From Idiomarina sp. PL1-037 (GTDB lineage Bacteria > Pseudomonadota > Gammaproteobacteria > Enterobacterales > Alteromonadaceae): a stretch of DNA of 64,000 bases. Shown in pieces: positions 42,158-50,474 of the stretch; the first letter of the stretch is position 1; each line of letters opens with the position of its first letter. The translations under genes were made by a program, and so were the position numbers. The stretch is from the NCBI RefSeq assembly GCF_034422975.1, contig NZ_CP139873.1:2294001-2358000 (forward strand). The letters are read 5' to 3'. The notes under the pieces were generated by a model. The model had not been told where the DNA came from and did no database searches. It worked only from the letters and a program-made list of their open reading frames with translations.

Positions 42158-43888
42158 ATGGATATTCGGAACCTTAGCCCTTTTATCAGTGTTTCTTCCC
42201 AGATTACCCCAGAAGATGTTGATACAGCTGCTTCAATGGGCTTTAAAACCATTGTTTGCAATCGCCCTGACAATGAGAGCGAAGGCCAGGTAAACTCCCA
42301 GGCAATTAGGTTAGCAGCCGAGGAAAATGGACTCGCGTTTGAACATTTACCTGTCCTTTCCGGGCAAATAACAGATGGCGACGTTACAGAGTTTCAGTCC
42401 CTTATAAAAAAAGTTCAGGACCCCATACTGGCCTACTGCCGAACAGGAACTCGTTCTTGTACTTTGTGGGCTCTCGCAGAAGCTCACTTCACCCCTCCAA
42501 AAGCTATTCTTGATATCGCTCAGCAAGCTGGTTATGACCTTAACGGGCAACTTTCTCGCCTAGAAGAAAGAAACCAACAGCCACACTCGACTTCAAAGCG
42601 ATCAATTTTCCACAGCGTGGTCATAGTGGGCGGTGGTGCTGGGGGACAAGCCGTAGCTGCGAGTTTATTGAAACGTCAACCAAGCCTGGACATCGCTATT
42701 ATTGAACCTAATCAAGCTCATTATTATCAACCTGGCTGGACATTGGTCGGTGGCGGCGTTTTTAAGCCAGAGCAAACGCAACGCCCAATGAACTCGGTTA
42801 TGCCAAAGCAAGCCAAATGGTATCAAACGACGTTAAGCCAGTTTGTTCCAGAGCAACAGCAAGTCGTGTTGGAAAATGGAGATATCCTTGGATATCAGAC
42901 ATTAGTTGTAGCTACCGGGCTTAAACTTGACTGGGACGCGATACCCGGACTGCGTGAAAGCCTTGGCAAGAACGGAGTGACCTCGAATTATCACTTTGAT
43001 TTGGCACCATACACTTGGAAACTAGTGCAGTCGTTAAAGTCCGGTAAAGCTCTTTTTACACAACCTCCAATGCCCATTAAATGTGCAGGGGCACCGCAAA
43101 AAGCTATGTATTTGTCTTGTGACGAATGGCATCGCGGTGGTGTTCTAAACGATATTTCTGTCGAATTCTGTACCGCAGGTGCCGCACTTTTCGGAGTCAA
43201 AGACTATGTACCGGCCCTGGAGAAATACGTAGAAAAGTACGGCATCAAACTAGCCTTCCAAAACAAGTTGGTTAAGGTTGATGGACCGAATCAGCAAGCC
43301 ACGTTTGAGGTTACCGACGTCGAAGGCAATGTCAAAGAAGTGGTTAAGTCCTTTGATATGCTGCACGTCTGTCCACCACAAGCTGCACCTGATGTTATTG
43401 CTTCAAGCTCCATAGCCGATACTGCAGGCTGGGTCGATGTAAGCCCCGAAACTCTTCAACACAAACGCTATAGAAATATCTTTGCTGTCGGGGATGTGTC
43501 CAATTCACCCAATGCAAAAACTGCTGCCGCCGTTCGAAAACAAGCCCCTGTGGTAGCCGAGAATATTATCTCAACGCTCGCAGGTAATCCGCCAATGGCA
43601 CTTTATGAAGGTTACGGATCATGCCCACTAACAGTAGAGCGTGGAAAAGTTGTACTGGCCGAATTCGGTTATGGTGGTAAATTACAACCAACCTTACCTA
43701 AATGGTTGGTCAATGGTACCCAGCCCTCAAGGGTTTCATGGTTTCTTAAAGAAAATATGCTGCCCTGGATCTACTGGGATCTTATGCTTAAAGGAAAAGA
43801 GTGGCTAGCAGCTCCGAAGCATTTAATTCATACATCAGAGCCTCAGTCTGTGCCCGAGGCTTGTGATTTTAAAGAAAAGAAAAAGTAA
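42158..43888 (+). CDS. TIGR01244 phosphatase-fold / sulfide:quinone oxidoreductase fusion
   Basis: 576 residues with two domains. Residues 1-145 are TIGR01244-like (LSPFISVSSQITPEDVDTAASMGFKTIVCNRPDNE) with the cysteine loop CRTGTRS near residue 89. From about residue 150 comes a flavoprotein: VVIVGGGAGGQAVAASLLK, YYQPGWTLVGGG, LVVATGL, FAVGDVSNSPNAKTAAAVRKQ. The redox cysteines of type II SQR are visible in PIKCAGAPQK (near residue 308) and YGSCPLTVE (near residue 489). It oxidises sulfide, reduces quinone at the membrane surface, and passes the sulfur to an acceptor such as glutathione. The fused domain could take up the sulfane sulfur. The nearby cyd genes provide a quinol oxidase. Confidence 0.9.
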   Translation: MDIRNLSPFISVSSQITPEDVDTAASMGFKTIVCNRPDNESEGQVNSQAIRLAAEENGLAFEHLPVLSGQITDGDVTEFQSLIKKVQDPILAYCRTGTRSCTLWALAEAHFTPPKAILDIAQQAGYDLNGQLSRLEERNQQPHSTSKRSIFHSVVIVGGGAGGQAVAASLLKRQPSLDIAIIEPNQAHYYQPGWTLVGGGVFKPEQTQRPMNSVMPKQAKWYQTTLSQFVPEQQQVVLENGDILGYQTLVVATGLKLDWDAIPGLRESLGKNGVTSNYHFDLAPYTWKLVQSLKSGKALFTQPPMPIKCAGAPQKAMYLSCDEWHRGGVLNDISVEFCTAGAALFGVKDYVPALEKYVEKYGIKLAFQNKLVKVDGPNQQATFEVTDVEGNVKEVVKSFDMLHVCPPQAAPDVIASSSIADTAGWVDVSPETLQHKRYRNIFAVGDVSNSPNAKTAAAVRKQAPVVAENIISTLAGNPPMALYEGYGSCPLTVERGKVVLAEFGYGGKLQPTLPKWLVNGTQPSRVSWFLKENMLPWIYWDLMLKGKEWLAAPKHLIHTSEPQSVPEACDFKEKKK

Positions 43889-43907
43889 CTATCGAGTTTT
43901 GAACTGG

Positions 43908-43931
43908 GGTAGCTACTATCCTGTAGTTACC
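43908..43931. terminator. Hairpin between convergent SQR and cydC
   Basis: 9-bp stem (43908-43916 / 43923-43931, one G:U) with a 6-base loop. There is no T-run after it, so a terminator role is suggested only by its place between the ends of two converging genes. Confidence 0.33.
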
Positions 43932-43950
43932 AACAGTTATATAGTGTTTC

Positions 43951-45594
43951 CTATAAAATAAGGCGTTGCCCTACCGGAATTTCGGCATTGATTTCGTCGG
44001 TACTTACATGACTAATAATAATCCATGTTTTGTCTTCTTTTTCCGCCACCAGTCGCTCCAGTATGTCTTTAACTAAATGACGCTCAATACCTGCAAATGG
44101 CTCATCCAGAACAACCACCGGTTTATCCTGCAACAGTACTCTTGCCAGCGCCAACCGGCGCAATTGTCCACCAGATAGCTGTATTCCCCGTGGGCCTATC
44201 CTGGTATCCAGCTTCTCTGCTAAGGAAGCGATTTTTTCATCGAGATGCACCAGCTTTAGCACCTTCCAGTACCAACTCTCTGCCAAAGGTAGGCGTTTTG
44301 GATTTAAGTTATCACGGACCGAGGCATCGAATATCTCGGTTTCCTGAGTTAAATAACTGGCTTCAGTTCGCAAGCAAACGTCGGGTGTTGTCGTTATCTC
44401 ACCTTGTATCCAATTGTCTGGGTAAAGCCCCATTAAAACTTCAGCCAGAGTGCTTTTCCCAATTCCCGATGCACCCTCAACCCAATGCACTACCCCCGGT
44501 TCAAAGCTTATGCTCAGGTTCTCAAAAAGCGGCCGTTGTTGACGCCAGACCGTGAGCTCATTCAGTTGAATGGTAACGGCTCTAGCTCGCCCTTTGCTTT
44601 TACGCTTTCCCGAACGGAGCGATTCACCCGGCTGCTCGGCTTTTTCTGACTTTAATAAACGTCTTGCCGCCGCTAATGTATTGCCGTAACCCGCCCATTG
44701 CATAGGCAGCTCGCTTGCCAGTTCCTGCCAGGCAAGTGCAGACAAAGCTAACATGATGACTTCTGCAGAGCCTATCTGACCTTGTTCAAACTGCACTAGC
44801 GCTAAGACCAAAACCAGCAAAGCGACTAATTGAGCGGTAACATCAGTAATCCACTGGGTTCGTTGTTGAAGTTGTAACTGCTCTACTTCCAGCTGTTCCA
44901 ATACCTGTGATTTATTCAACACATTTACTGCTTGCGAGTCGTAACAATCCCAGGCACTCAGCTCTGTCACCGAGTCAGCAAAGCTCATGGCGCTATCGCG
45001 TAACCTTTGCTGCTTTATTAAAGATTTAACCGCCAGCTTTCGGCCTTTAATCGCCAATCGCAATACAAAGAAACCTGTCGTAAATGCTGCAGACACCAAC
45101 ACCAAACTCAACCAGGCATTGTAGAAAGACCAGAAAATCGATAATAGTAGGGTTGCCAGAACAAAAACCAGTGCCGGCATAACCAGACGGATGAGCAAGT
45201 TATCCATTGCATTTAAATTTCGAGTCAATTGCTGAACAGTGTCAGAAACGCGGAAACCTAAGGTTTTATGCAGCGGTATTTTCTGCAATAAACGAAACAA
45301 GGCCACTCGCCAGCGCGCCTGTAGCTTCAGTACTAAATCGTGATTCAGAAGGCGCTCGAAGTATCGGCTTACAGTGCGGGCTACAGCGAAAAAACGTATC
45401 CCCCCACCAGGAGTATAAATATCGAACCCGATATATAACGCAGCAGCTGTAATAAACCAGCCTGATAGCGACAGTAAGCCAATCCCAAATAACGCTGTTG
45501 CTAAGGCTAAGGTAATACCTATAACCAGCTGTACGCGATAGCTACTAAGTTGCTTTAGCCAGGGTTTCAGCAGACGCCCGTCTTTTCTTATCAT
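43951..45594 (-). CDS. cydC: Heterodimeric ABC exporter subunit CydC
   Basis: Half of the CydDC exporter, needed for assembly of cytochrome bd; it has been linked to cysteine/glutathione export and haem binding. The 547 residues have a six-helix membrane domain (about 10-320), Walker A GASGIGKST near residue 386, signature LSGGQLRRLALARVLL and Walker B KPVVVLDEPFAG. The start is set at ATG 45594, which overlaps the cydD stop (ATGA); the frame from 45627 would add residues without family support. It is last in cydA-cydB-cydD-cydC. Confidence 0.92.
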   Translation of the reverse strand: MIRKDGRLLKPWLKQLSSYRVQLVIGITLALATALFGIGLLSLSGWFITAAALYIGFDIYTPGGGIRFFAVARTVSRYFERLLNHDLVLKLQARWRVALFRLLQKIPLHKTLGFRVSDTVQQLTRNLNAMDNLLIRLVMPALVFVLATLLLSIFWSFYNAWLSLVLVSAAFTTGFFVLRLAIKGRKLAVKSLIKQQRLRDSAMSFADSVTELSAWDCYDSQAVNVLNKSQVLEQLEVEQLQLQQRTQWITDVTAQLVALLVLVLALVQFEQGQIGSAEVIMLALSALAWQELASELPMQWAGYGNTLAAARRLLKSEKAEQPGESLRSGKRKSKGRARAVTIQLNELTVWRQQRPLFENLSISFEPGVVHWVEGASGIGKSTLAEVLMGLYPDNWIQGEITTTPDVCLRTEASYLTQETEIFDASVRDNLNPKRLPLAESWYWKVLKLVHLDEKIASLAEKLDTRIGPRGIQLSGGQLRRLALARVLLQDKPVVVLDEPFAGIERHLVKDILERLVAEKEDKTWIIISHVSTDEINAEIPVGQRLIL

Positions 45595-47261
45595 GCCGTT
45601 TCCCCTGACATGGCAATGTTCAAACACTGATCAGCAGCTCTTTTTAACTTGGGGTCGTGACTAGCCGCGATGACCGTTACGCCCTTTTGGGCCAAACGTT
45701 TAAAAGCTTGTCGAATTGCTTCTGCTGAAACCTCATCTAAGTTCTCTGTCGGTTCATCAGCAATAATTAAATTTCGACCGGACAGCATACAACGAGCCAG
45801 CGCAACGCGGCGACGCTCGCCTCCGGACAAGCCCATCCCCTTCTCGCCAAGACGCGTATCTAACCCGTCAGGTAGTTGAGCTAACAAGGAACCCAAGTTT
45901 AACTGGCCAAATACATTAATGATGTCGACGTCAGCATAGGTTTGATACTGATTTACATTGTTACGAATGGAGCTTGCGGTTAAAAAAGGTTGCTGAGCAA
46001 AGTAAGCGACGCGCTCTTTGCCAAAGCTCTCATGCAGTTCGAGAACTCCTAAATAGGGCTGTTGGCCAAGAAGAACTCTAACTAGAGTGCTTTTTCCGCT
46101 GCCTGAGGGGCCACTAACAACGGTTAAAGTTCCGGCATTTATATCAGTATCTGGATACTGAATTACTAATTCAGGCGTTAACTGAACCGCCAAATTTTGC
46201 CAATGAATTGCCGTTTTAGAAGACTCAGCACGGCCCGGCTTATGTAAGGTTTTTGCTTCTTTTAAAGTTTCAGACATAGGAGGTTCAGCCAGCATACTGG
46301 CAGCACCAATCGCAGCTGCTCGATCATGATAACTCTGCGCAAACTGCCGTAACGGCGCAAAATATTCAGGCGCTAGTAGTAAAACGAACAACCCGCTGAA
46401 CAACGTCAGCTCGTCGGCTCCGAGCCAGCTAATATAGCCCAATAAACCAAAACCAACATAGAGAGCCACCCCAGCAATAGCCACACTAGAGAAAAACTCC
46501 AATACTGCAGAAGAAAGAAAAGCAATCTTTAAGGTCGACATTGTCGCCTGCCTATACTCCTCGCCTGCAGCTGCAACATCTGAGAGCGCTTCAGAGCCTG
46601 CATCGAACAGCTGAATGGTAGCTAAGTTACGCAATTTATCAGTAAATATCCGACTCAGGGCGTGAGTTTGCTGCGCGTGTTTTTGGCTCAAACGCTCGGC
46701 ACCAATTCCTACCAAAGCCATAAATAAAGGGATAACCGGTCCGCTGAGCAAAAGCAAAAAACCGACCACTGGGTTAATATAAAAGCAGGTGATTAATATG
46801 ACTAGCGGCGAAAAAACCACCAGGTATTGTTGCACCAAGTATCGATTAAAATAGCCTTTAAGTGCTTCTACAGGCTCCAGCTGCAAGGCACCGTCGGCAG
46901 CACTTGGCGGCATACCTGCATCGGTCTGTCTGCGCCAGCGTTCAAGCAATTGCTTGCGCGCAATTTGAGTAGCTTGAAAAGTTGCTTGCTGGAGAAAGTT
47001 TTGTTGCCAGTAAGGAGCACTGGCTCTTATTAAGGTACTGACAATTAAGCCGCCCCAGACATAGGCTAAGCTTTCTACTGGCCGGTTATCAGCCAATACC
47101 GCCTGCGCGACATAAGCCATGCATCCAAGTTGCACAACGATTGCGAAGGTTTTTAGCAAACCAAACAAAAACGCCCACTGAATGGGGCGTTTTACTTTCA
47201 CCGCTAACTTTTTCAAATAAAGTGAAGCGGCCTCTAATTCTGGACTGAGTTTCGCACTCAT
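45591..47261 (-). CDS. cydD: Heterodimeric ABC exporter subunit CydD
   Basis: Partner of CydC, 556 residues. It has an N-terminal membrane domain with six hydrophobic stretches, Walker A SGPSGSGKST near residue 386, signature LSGGERRRVALARCML near residue 487 and Walker B NLIIADEPTENLD. The Asn where catalytic Leu/Ala usually follows the Glu is a minor variant. It starts 11 bp after the cydB stop and is coupled to cydC. No small cydX-like reading frame lies between cydB and cydD. The four-gene arrangement resembles the cydABCD operons of Bacillus more than the split cydAB and cydDC of E. coli. Confidence 0.93.
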   Translation of the reverse strand: MSAKLSPELEAASLYLKKLAVKVKRPIQWAFLFGLLKTFAIVVQLGCMAYVAQAVLADNRPVESLAYVWGGLIVSTLIRASAPYWQQNFLQQATFQATQIARKQLLERWRRQTDAGMPPSAADGALQLEPVEALKGYFNRYLVQQYLVVFSPLVILITCFYINPVVGFLLLLSGPVIPLFMALVGIGAERLSQKHAQQTHALSRIFTDKLRNLATIQLFDAGSEALSDVAAAGEEYRQATMSTLKIAFLSSAVLEFFSSVAIAGVALYVGFGLLGYISWLGADELTLFSGLFVLLLAPEYFAPLRQFAQSYHDRAAAIGAASMLAEPPMSETLKEAKTLHKPGRAESSKTAIHWQNLAVQLTPELVIQYPDTDINAGTLTVVSGPSGSGKSTLVRVLLGQQPYLGVLELHESFGKERVAYFAQQPFLTASSIRNNVNQYQTYADVDIINVFGQLNLGSLLAQLPDGLDTRLGEKGMGLSGGERRRVALARCMLSGRNLIIADEPTENLDEVSAEAIRQAFKRLAQKGVTVIAASHDPKLKRAADQCLNIAMSGETA

Positions 47262-47272
47262 TAACTTGAGCC

Positions 47273-48283
47273 TTAATGATAACCCTGGTCAGCTTTGACC
47301 TTACCGCGGAATACCCAGTATGTCCAAGCTGTATAAACTAAAACAATGGGAATAACAAACAGCAGACCCAGTAGTAAGAATAGCTGAGACTCATGCGCTG
47401 AAGCCGCATCAGCTAAGGTGTAACTCGGTGGAACTACGTAAGGCCATTTGCTGGCTAATAGCCCCAAATACGTAAAAATAAACAAGCCCATTGTGGCGAC
47501 AAATGGCGTACCTTCACGTTTATTATTAACGGCATTAAAAATCCAGTAAGCGCAGGCTAACCCTAATATGGGCAGTAACCAAATTGGTGTAAAACCACTA
47601 AACCAGCGTTCTGCCACAAACGGGTCAACAAAGGGCGTCCATACGCTAATAATTCCGAAAATGATTAATACAGCAGCTAACAGAGGTTTAACTAATCGGT
47701 AAGCCCATGCCTGAGTTTCACCTTCAGACTTCATGATCAACCAGGTTGCACCCAGTAGTGCGTAGCCCGCAACCAGTCCCACCCCGGTCAATACGGTAAA
47801 CGGAGTCAGCCAATCAAGAGCGCCGCCAACGTAGCGCATATTCTCTGTTTCAAAACCTTGTATGTAAGCGCCCACTACCGCGCCTTGAGCAAAAGAAGCA
47901 ACCGTTGAACCTATTGCAAAGGACCAGTTCCACAAGTATTTTGACGTGTGCGCTTTAAACCGGAATTCAAAAGCAACACCGCGGAAAATAAGTCCGGCGA
48001 GCAATAGGAATACCCCGATATATAATGCCGGCAGGAAAATGGTATAAACCAACGGGAAGGCGGCTAACAGACCTGCCCCACCTAATACCAGCCAGGTTTC
48101 ATTGCCATCCCAGACGGGTGCAACTGAGTTCATCATAATATCCCGATCGTGTTCACTTGGAGCGAACATGAACAAGATGCCCTGGCCTAAATCAAAACCA
48201 TCCATCAACACATACATGATGACGCCAAAAGCAATGATTCCGGCCCATATATAAGTTAAGTCAAAAATTGGTTCACTCATCAT
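47273..48283 (-). CDS. cydB: Cytochrome bd-type quinol oxidase subunit II
   Basis: 336-residue inner-membrane subunit with 8-9 hydrophobic segments that supports CydA. The family block YVLMDGFDLGQGILFMFAPSEHDRDIMMNSVAPVWDGNETWLVLGGAGLLAAFP lies near residue 24, and FRGVAFEFRFKA near residue 100. The sequence is closer to the cyanide-insensitive (CioB) branch, as judged by overall length and the EHDRDIMMNSVAPVWDGNETW block. It starts 8 bp after cydA. Confidence 0.94.
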   Translation of the reverse strand: MMSEPIFDLTYIWAGIIAFGVIMYVLMDGFDLGQGILFMFAPSEHDRDIMMNSVAPVWDGNETWLVLGGAGLLAAFPLVYTIFLPALYIGVFLLLAGLIFRGVAFEFRFKAHTSKYLWNWSFAIGSTVASFAQGAVVGAYIQGFETENMRYVGGALDWLTPFTVLTGVGLVAGYALLGATWLIMKSEGETQAWAYRLVKPLLAAVLIIFGIISVWTPFVDPFVAERWFSGFTPIWLLPILGLACAYWIFNAVNNKREGTPFVATMGLFIFTYLGLLASKWPYVVPPSYTLADAASAHESQLFLLLGLLFVIPIVLVYTAWTYWVFRGKVKADQGYH

Positions 48284-48291
48284 TACTATCC

Positions 48292-49674
48292 TTAATCAAA
48301 GCTAGCTTCAGCGGCTGACATAGGGCGTTTGGGGCGATGTTTATCGTCCTCATGCTGCTCGGTACCTTCGGTTCCACCTCGAATGACACGAGTTAAGTAG
48401 TAAGCACCAGCTGCGAATACACAGGCGTATACAAGGAAGTAACCAATAAGCGTGAACAGTGCCATACCTCCCGTAAGTGATGGTGTAAGGCCTTCTGCAT
48501 GAGTCATTTCACCATAAATTACATAAGGCGCCCGACCCACTTCAGTCACAAACCAACCTGCCAGTACAGCAATAAAAGGACTCAAAGTCATTAAACGCAA
48601 TGTTTGTAAGTACCAGCGACTCTTCATATAGGCTCGTTTGCGCCGTAAAAAGAGACCGACCACTGCGACCAAGACCATCAGAAGGCCCATAGCAACCATA
48701 ATCCGGAAAGACCAGAATACAATAGGGACATTAGGTTGCAGTTCTGGCGGTTTTTCCTTAACGCCGGGTATTTCGCCATCCCAGTCATGAGTCAGAATAT
48801 AACTGGCCAGCTTGGGGATACCCACTTCGAAGTGATTGGTCTGCTGTTCTTGATCCGGAATAGCAAACAGTAGCAACGGAGCGCCTTTTTGCGTTTCCCA
48901 GTTGCCCTCCATAGCAGCCACTTTGGTTGGTTGATGCTCAAGAGTATTAAGGCCGTGCAAATCACCAATAAACACTTGTAATGGTGTCAGGAACAGCAAC
49001 AACCATAAGGTCATAGATAAGGCCTTCCGGTGCAGCTCGGTGTCACGTTTCTGTATTAAAAACCATGCACTTACACCGGCAACGACAAATCCGCCTGTGA
49101 GAAAAGACGCGAGGCCCATGTGCGCGAACCGATACCAGAACGAGTCATTAAAAATAGCATCGGCCCAACTGACAACATGATAAATCCCGTCGCGAACTTC
49201 TACCCCTCCGGGTGTCTGCATCCAACTATTCGCGGACAAAATCCAGAAAGACGAAATAAAAGTCCCGATAGAAACCATTAGCGCAGCAAAAAAGTGGACG
49301 CCATTAGGCACTTTTCCTCGGCCAAAAAGTAATACACCTAAGAACGCAGCTTCCAGGAAAAAGGCAGTTACGACCTCGTAACTTAATACCGGCCCCAGGA
49401 AGTTAGCTGTCGCGAGAGAAAAGTTACTCCAGTTGGTACCAAACTGAAATGACATGACAATGCCAGACACTACGCCCATGCCGAAAACAACAGCAAAGAC
49501 CTGCGTCCAAAAGGCACCTAACCGTTCCCATTTGGGGTCATTCGTTTTAAAGGCAAGCCCATAAATTAACGCAATATAAGAAGCCAGCCCAATGGTAAAC
49601 ACGGGAAAAATTGCATGAAAAGAAACAACAAACGCGAATTGAATTCGCGAGAGTAACAACGGGTCAAGATCCAT
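48292..49674 (-). CDS. cydA: Cytochrome bd-type quinol oxidase subunit I
   Basis: 460 residues, short-Q-loop (CIO-like) subunit that carries the haems and the quinol site. Ligands: His20 in SFHAIFP for the oxygen-reactive haem, and the haem b His in FAHMGLASF near residue 190. The quinol-binding Q-loop region is HQPTKVAAMEGNWET near residue 260, with the conserved Lys and Glu. The usual GRQPW motif is replaced by GRAPY (residues 380-384, bases 48523-48537). The bd-type enzymes resist sulfide and cyanide, which suits the SQR neighbours. It lies 66 bp after the DUF3365 gene, with a 13-bp dyad between them. Confidence 0.94.
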   Translation of the reverse strand: MDLDPLLLSRIQFAFVVSFHAIFPVFTIGLASYIALIYGLAFKTNDPKWERLGAFWTQVFAVVFGMGVVSGIVMSFQFGTNWSNFSLATANFLGPVLSYEVVTAFFLEAAFLGVLLFGRGKVPNGVHFFAALMVSIGTFISSFWILSANSWMQTPGGVEVRDGIYHVVSWADAIFNDSFWYRFAHMGLASFLTGGFVVAGVSAWFLIQKRDTELHRKALSMTLWLLLFLTPLQVFIGDLHGLNTLEHQPTKVAAMEGNWETQKGAPLLLFAIPDQEQQTNHFEVGIPKLASYILTHDWDGEIPGVKEKPPELQPNVPIVFWSFRIMVAMGLLMVLVAVVGLFLRRKRAYMKSRWYLQTLRLMTLSPFIAVLAGWFVTEVGRAPYVIYGEMTHAEGLTPSLTGGMALFTLIGYFLVYACVFAAGAYYLTRVIRGGTEGTEQHEDDKHRPKRPMSAAEASFD

Positions 49675-49711
49675 GGCGTGATCTCCTGATTATGTGACTT
49701 TCAATAAGCTT

Positions 49712-49746
49712 AAATAATAACCATATTAATTCAATGGTTATTATTT
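49712..49746. terminator. Perfect 13-bp inverted repeat between the DUF3365 gene and cydA
   Basis: Arms AAATAATAACCAT (49712-49724) and ATGGTTATTATTT (49734-49746) with a 9-base loop. It overlaps the stop codon of the haem-protein gene. It may partly end that transcript, or stabilise its 3' end so that it is made in excess over cydA. AT-rich arms and no long U-tract make a strong terminator doubtful. Confidence 0.45.
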
Positions 49747-50298
49747 TTGATTTTTTGACTTAACGACAAAAGCACCCCGAATTTCCCCGACTTCGAACCC
49801 CGTAGCTTGGTCATTTGGGTAACGTTCGTTAATTGCTTGCTTAAGCTCAGGTTCAACTGATGAACCATGGCAAGCCGCGCATTGTGGTTGCATTACAATG
49901 GCTTTCATCCAGACTTTATGGCCATTCTCATCCACATAGCTCGCGGTCGGTGGCTTACCTTTAGCCTGGCTCCAGAGCTGTTCAAACTCTCTCAGCACTC
50001 GCTCTTGTTCTGCATTAGGCTCGTTACCTGGGTTGCGAACTCTCAGCGCTGTTCGACCAACTGTTACGCCAAGCTCATCACTAACTGCATCGGCTATCGC
50101 CGGAGCTTGTTCATTACAGACATTAATAGCAGCGACATGACCTTCATTCTGGATAGTACCCATTAGTACTTTACCCAGTCTTTGTTGCAGATTTTTGGCT
50201 GCAAGTTGATAAGTTTCGTCATCGGACGCTGAGCTACTTGTAGAAAAAGCCATTATGAAAATAATAAAAGACTTTAAAATAAGCTTACTAACTGACAT
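49741..50298 (-). CDS. DUF3365 (Tll0287-like) haem protein
   Basis: 185-residue exported protein with a signal peptide (SFIIFIMAFSTSSSASD) and one haem-attachment site CAACH near residue 148, within MQPQCAACHGSS. The preceding domain (LQQRLGKVLMGTIQNEGHVAAINVCNEQAPAIADA) is the DUF3365 fold, found in periplasmic c-type haem proteins and as a sensor domain. It is the first gene of the unit that continues with cydA, cydB, cydD and cydC. It may be a redox or gas sensor, or an electron carrier, for that oxidase; the sequence does not decide. Two possible control sites lie upstream (50330 and 50376). Confidence 0.88.
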   Translation of the reverse strand: MSVSKLILKSFIIFIMAFSTSSSASDDETYQLAAKNLQQRLGKVLMGTIQNEGHVAAINVCNEQAPAIADAVSDELGVTVGRTALRVRNPGNEPNAEQERVLREFEQLWSQAKGKPPTASYVDENGHKVWMKAIVMQPQCAACHGSSVEPELKQAINERYPNDQATGFEVGEIRGAFVVKSKNQK

Positions 50299-50329
50299 GT
50301 TGAGCTCCTGAGGTGAATCACTGTATTAT

Positions 50330-50345
50330 GTTATAAGCTTATTCC
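50330..50345 (-). promoter_or_regulatory. Copy of the cluster motif upstream of the DUF3365-cyd unit
   Basis: GTTATA-AGCT-TATTCC as read on the plus strand, 32 bp before the start codon of the haem-protein gene. The left half matches the sites at 41049, 41215 and 39378 exactly; the right half is looser. It contains the 10-bp palindrome ATAAGCTTAT. Confidence 0.4.
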
Positions 50346-50375
50346 TTTAAGTTCTATATATTTAACTGAGGCAAT

Positions 50376-50389
50376 TTGTCGCAGATCAA
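50376..50389 (-). promoter_or_regulatory. FNR-like site upstream of the DUF3365-cyd unit
   Basis: TTGTC-GCAG-ATCAA, 8 of 10 positions of the FNR/Anr consensus TTGAT-N4-ATCAA. Its centre is about 84 bp before the haem-protein start codon. With a start point near 50341 it would sit at about -41.5, the class II position. The cyd genes are often under FNR/Anr control, which fits; the match alone is weak. Confidence 0.4.
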
Positions 50390-50474
50390 AAAAAACAGTA
50401 AATAAACACAAATTGACATCAAACCATGTAGGTAGCAATCTAAGCCTTTATTTTGTTACCAAGCGGCACAGACT

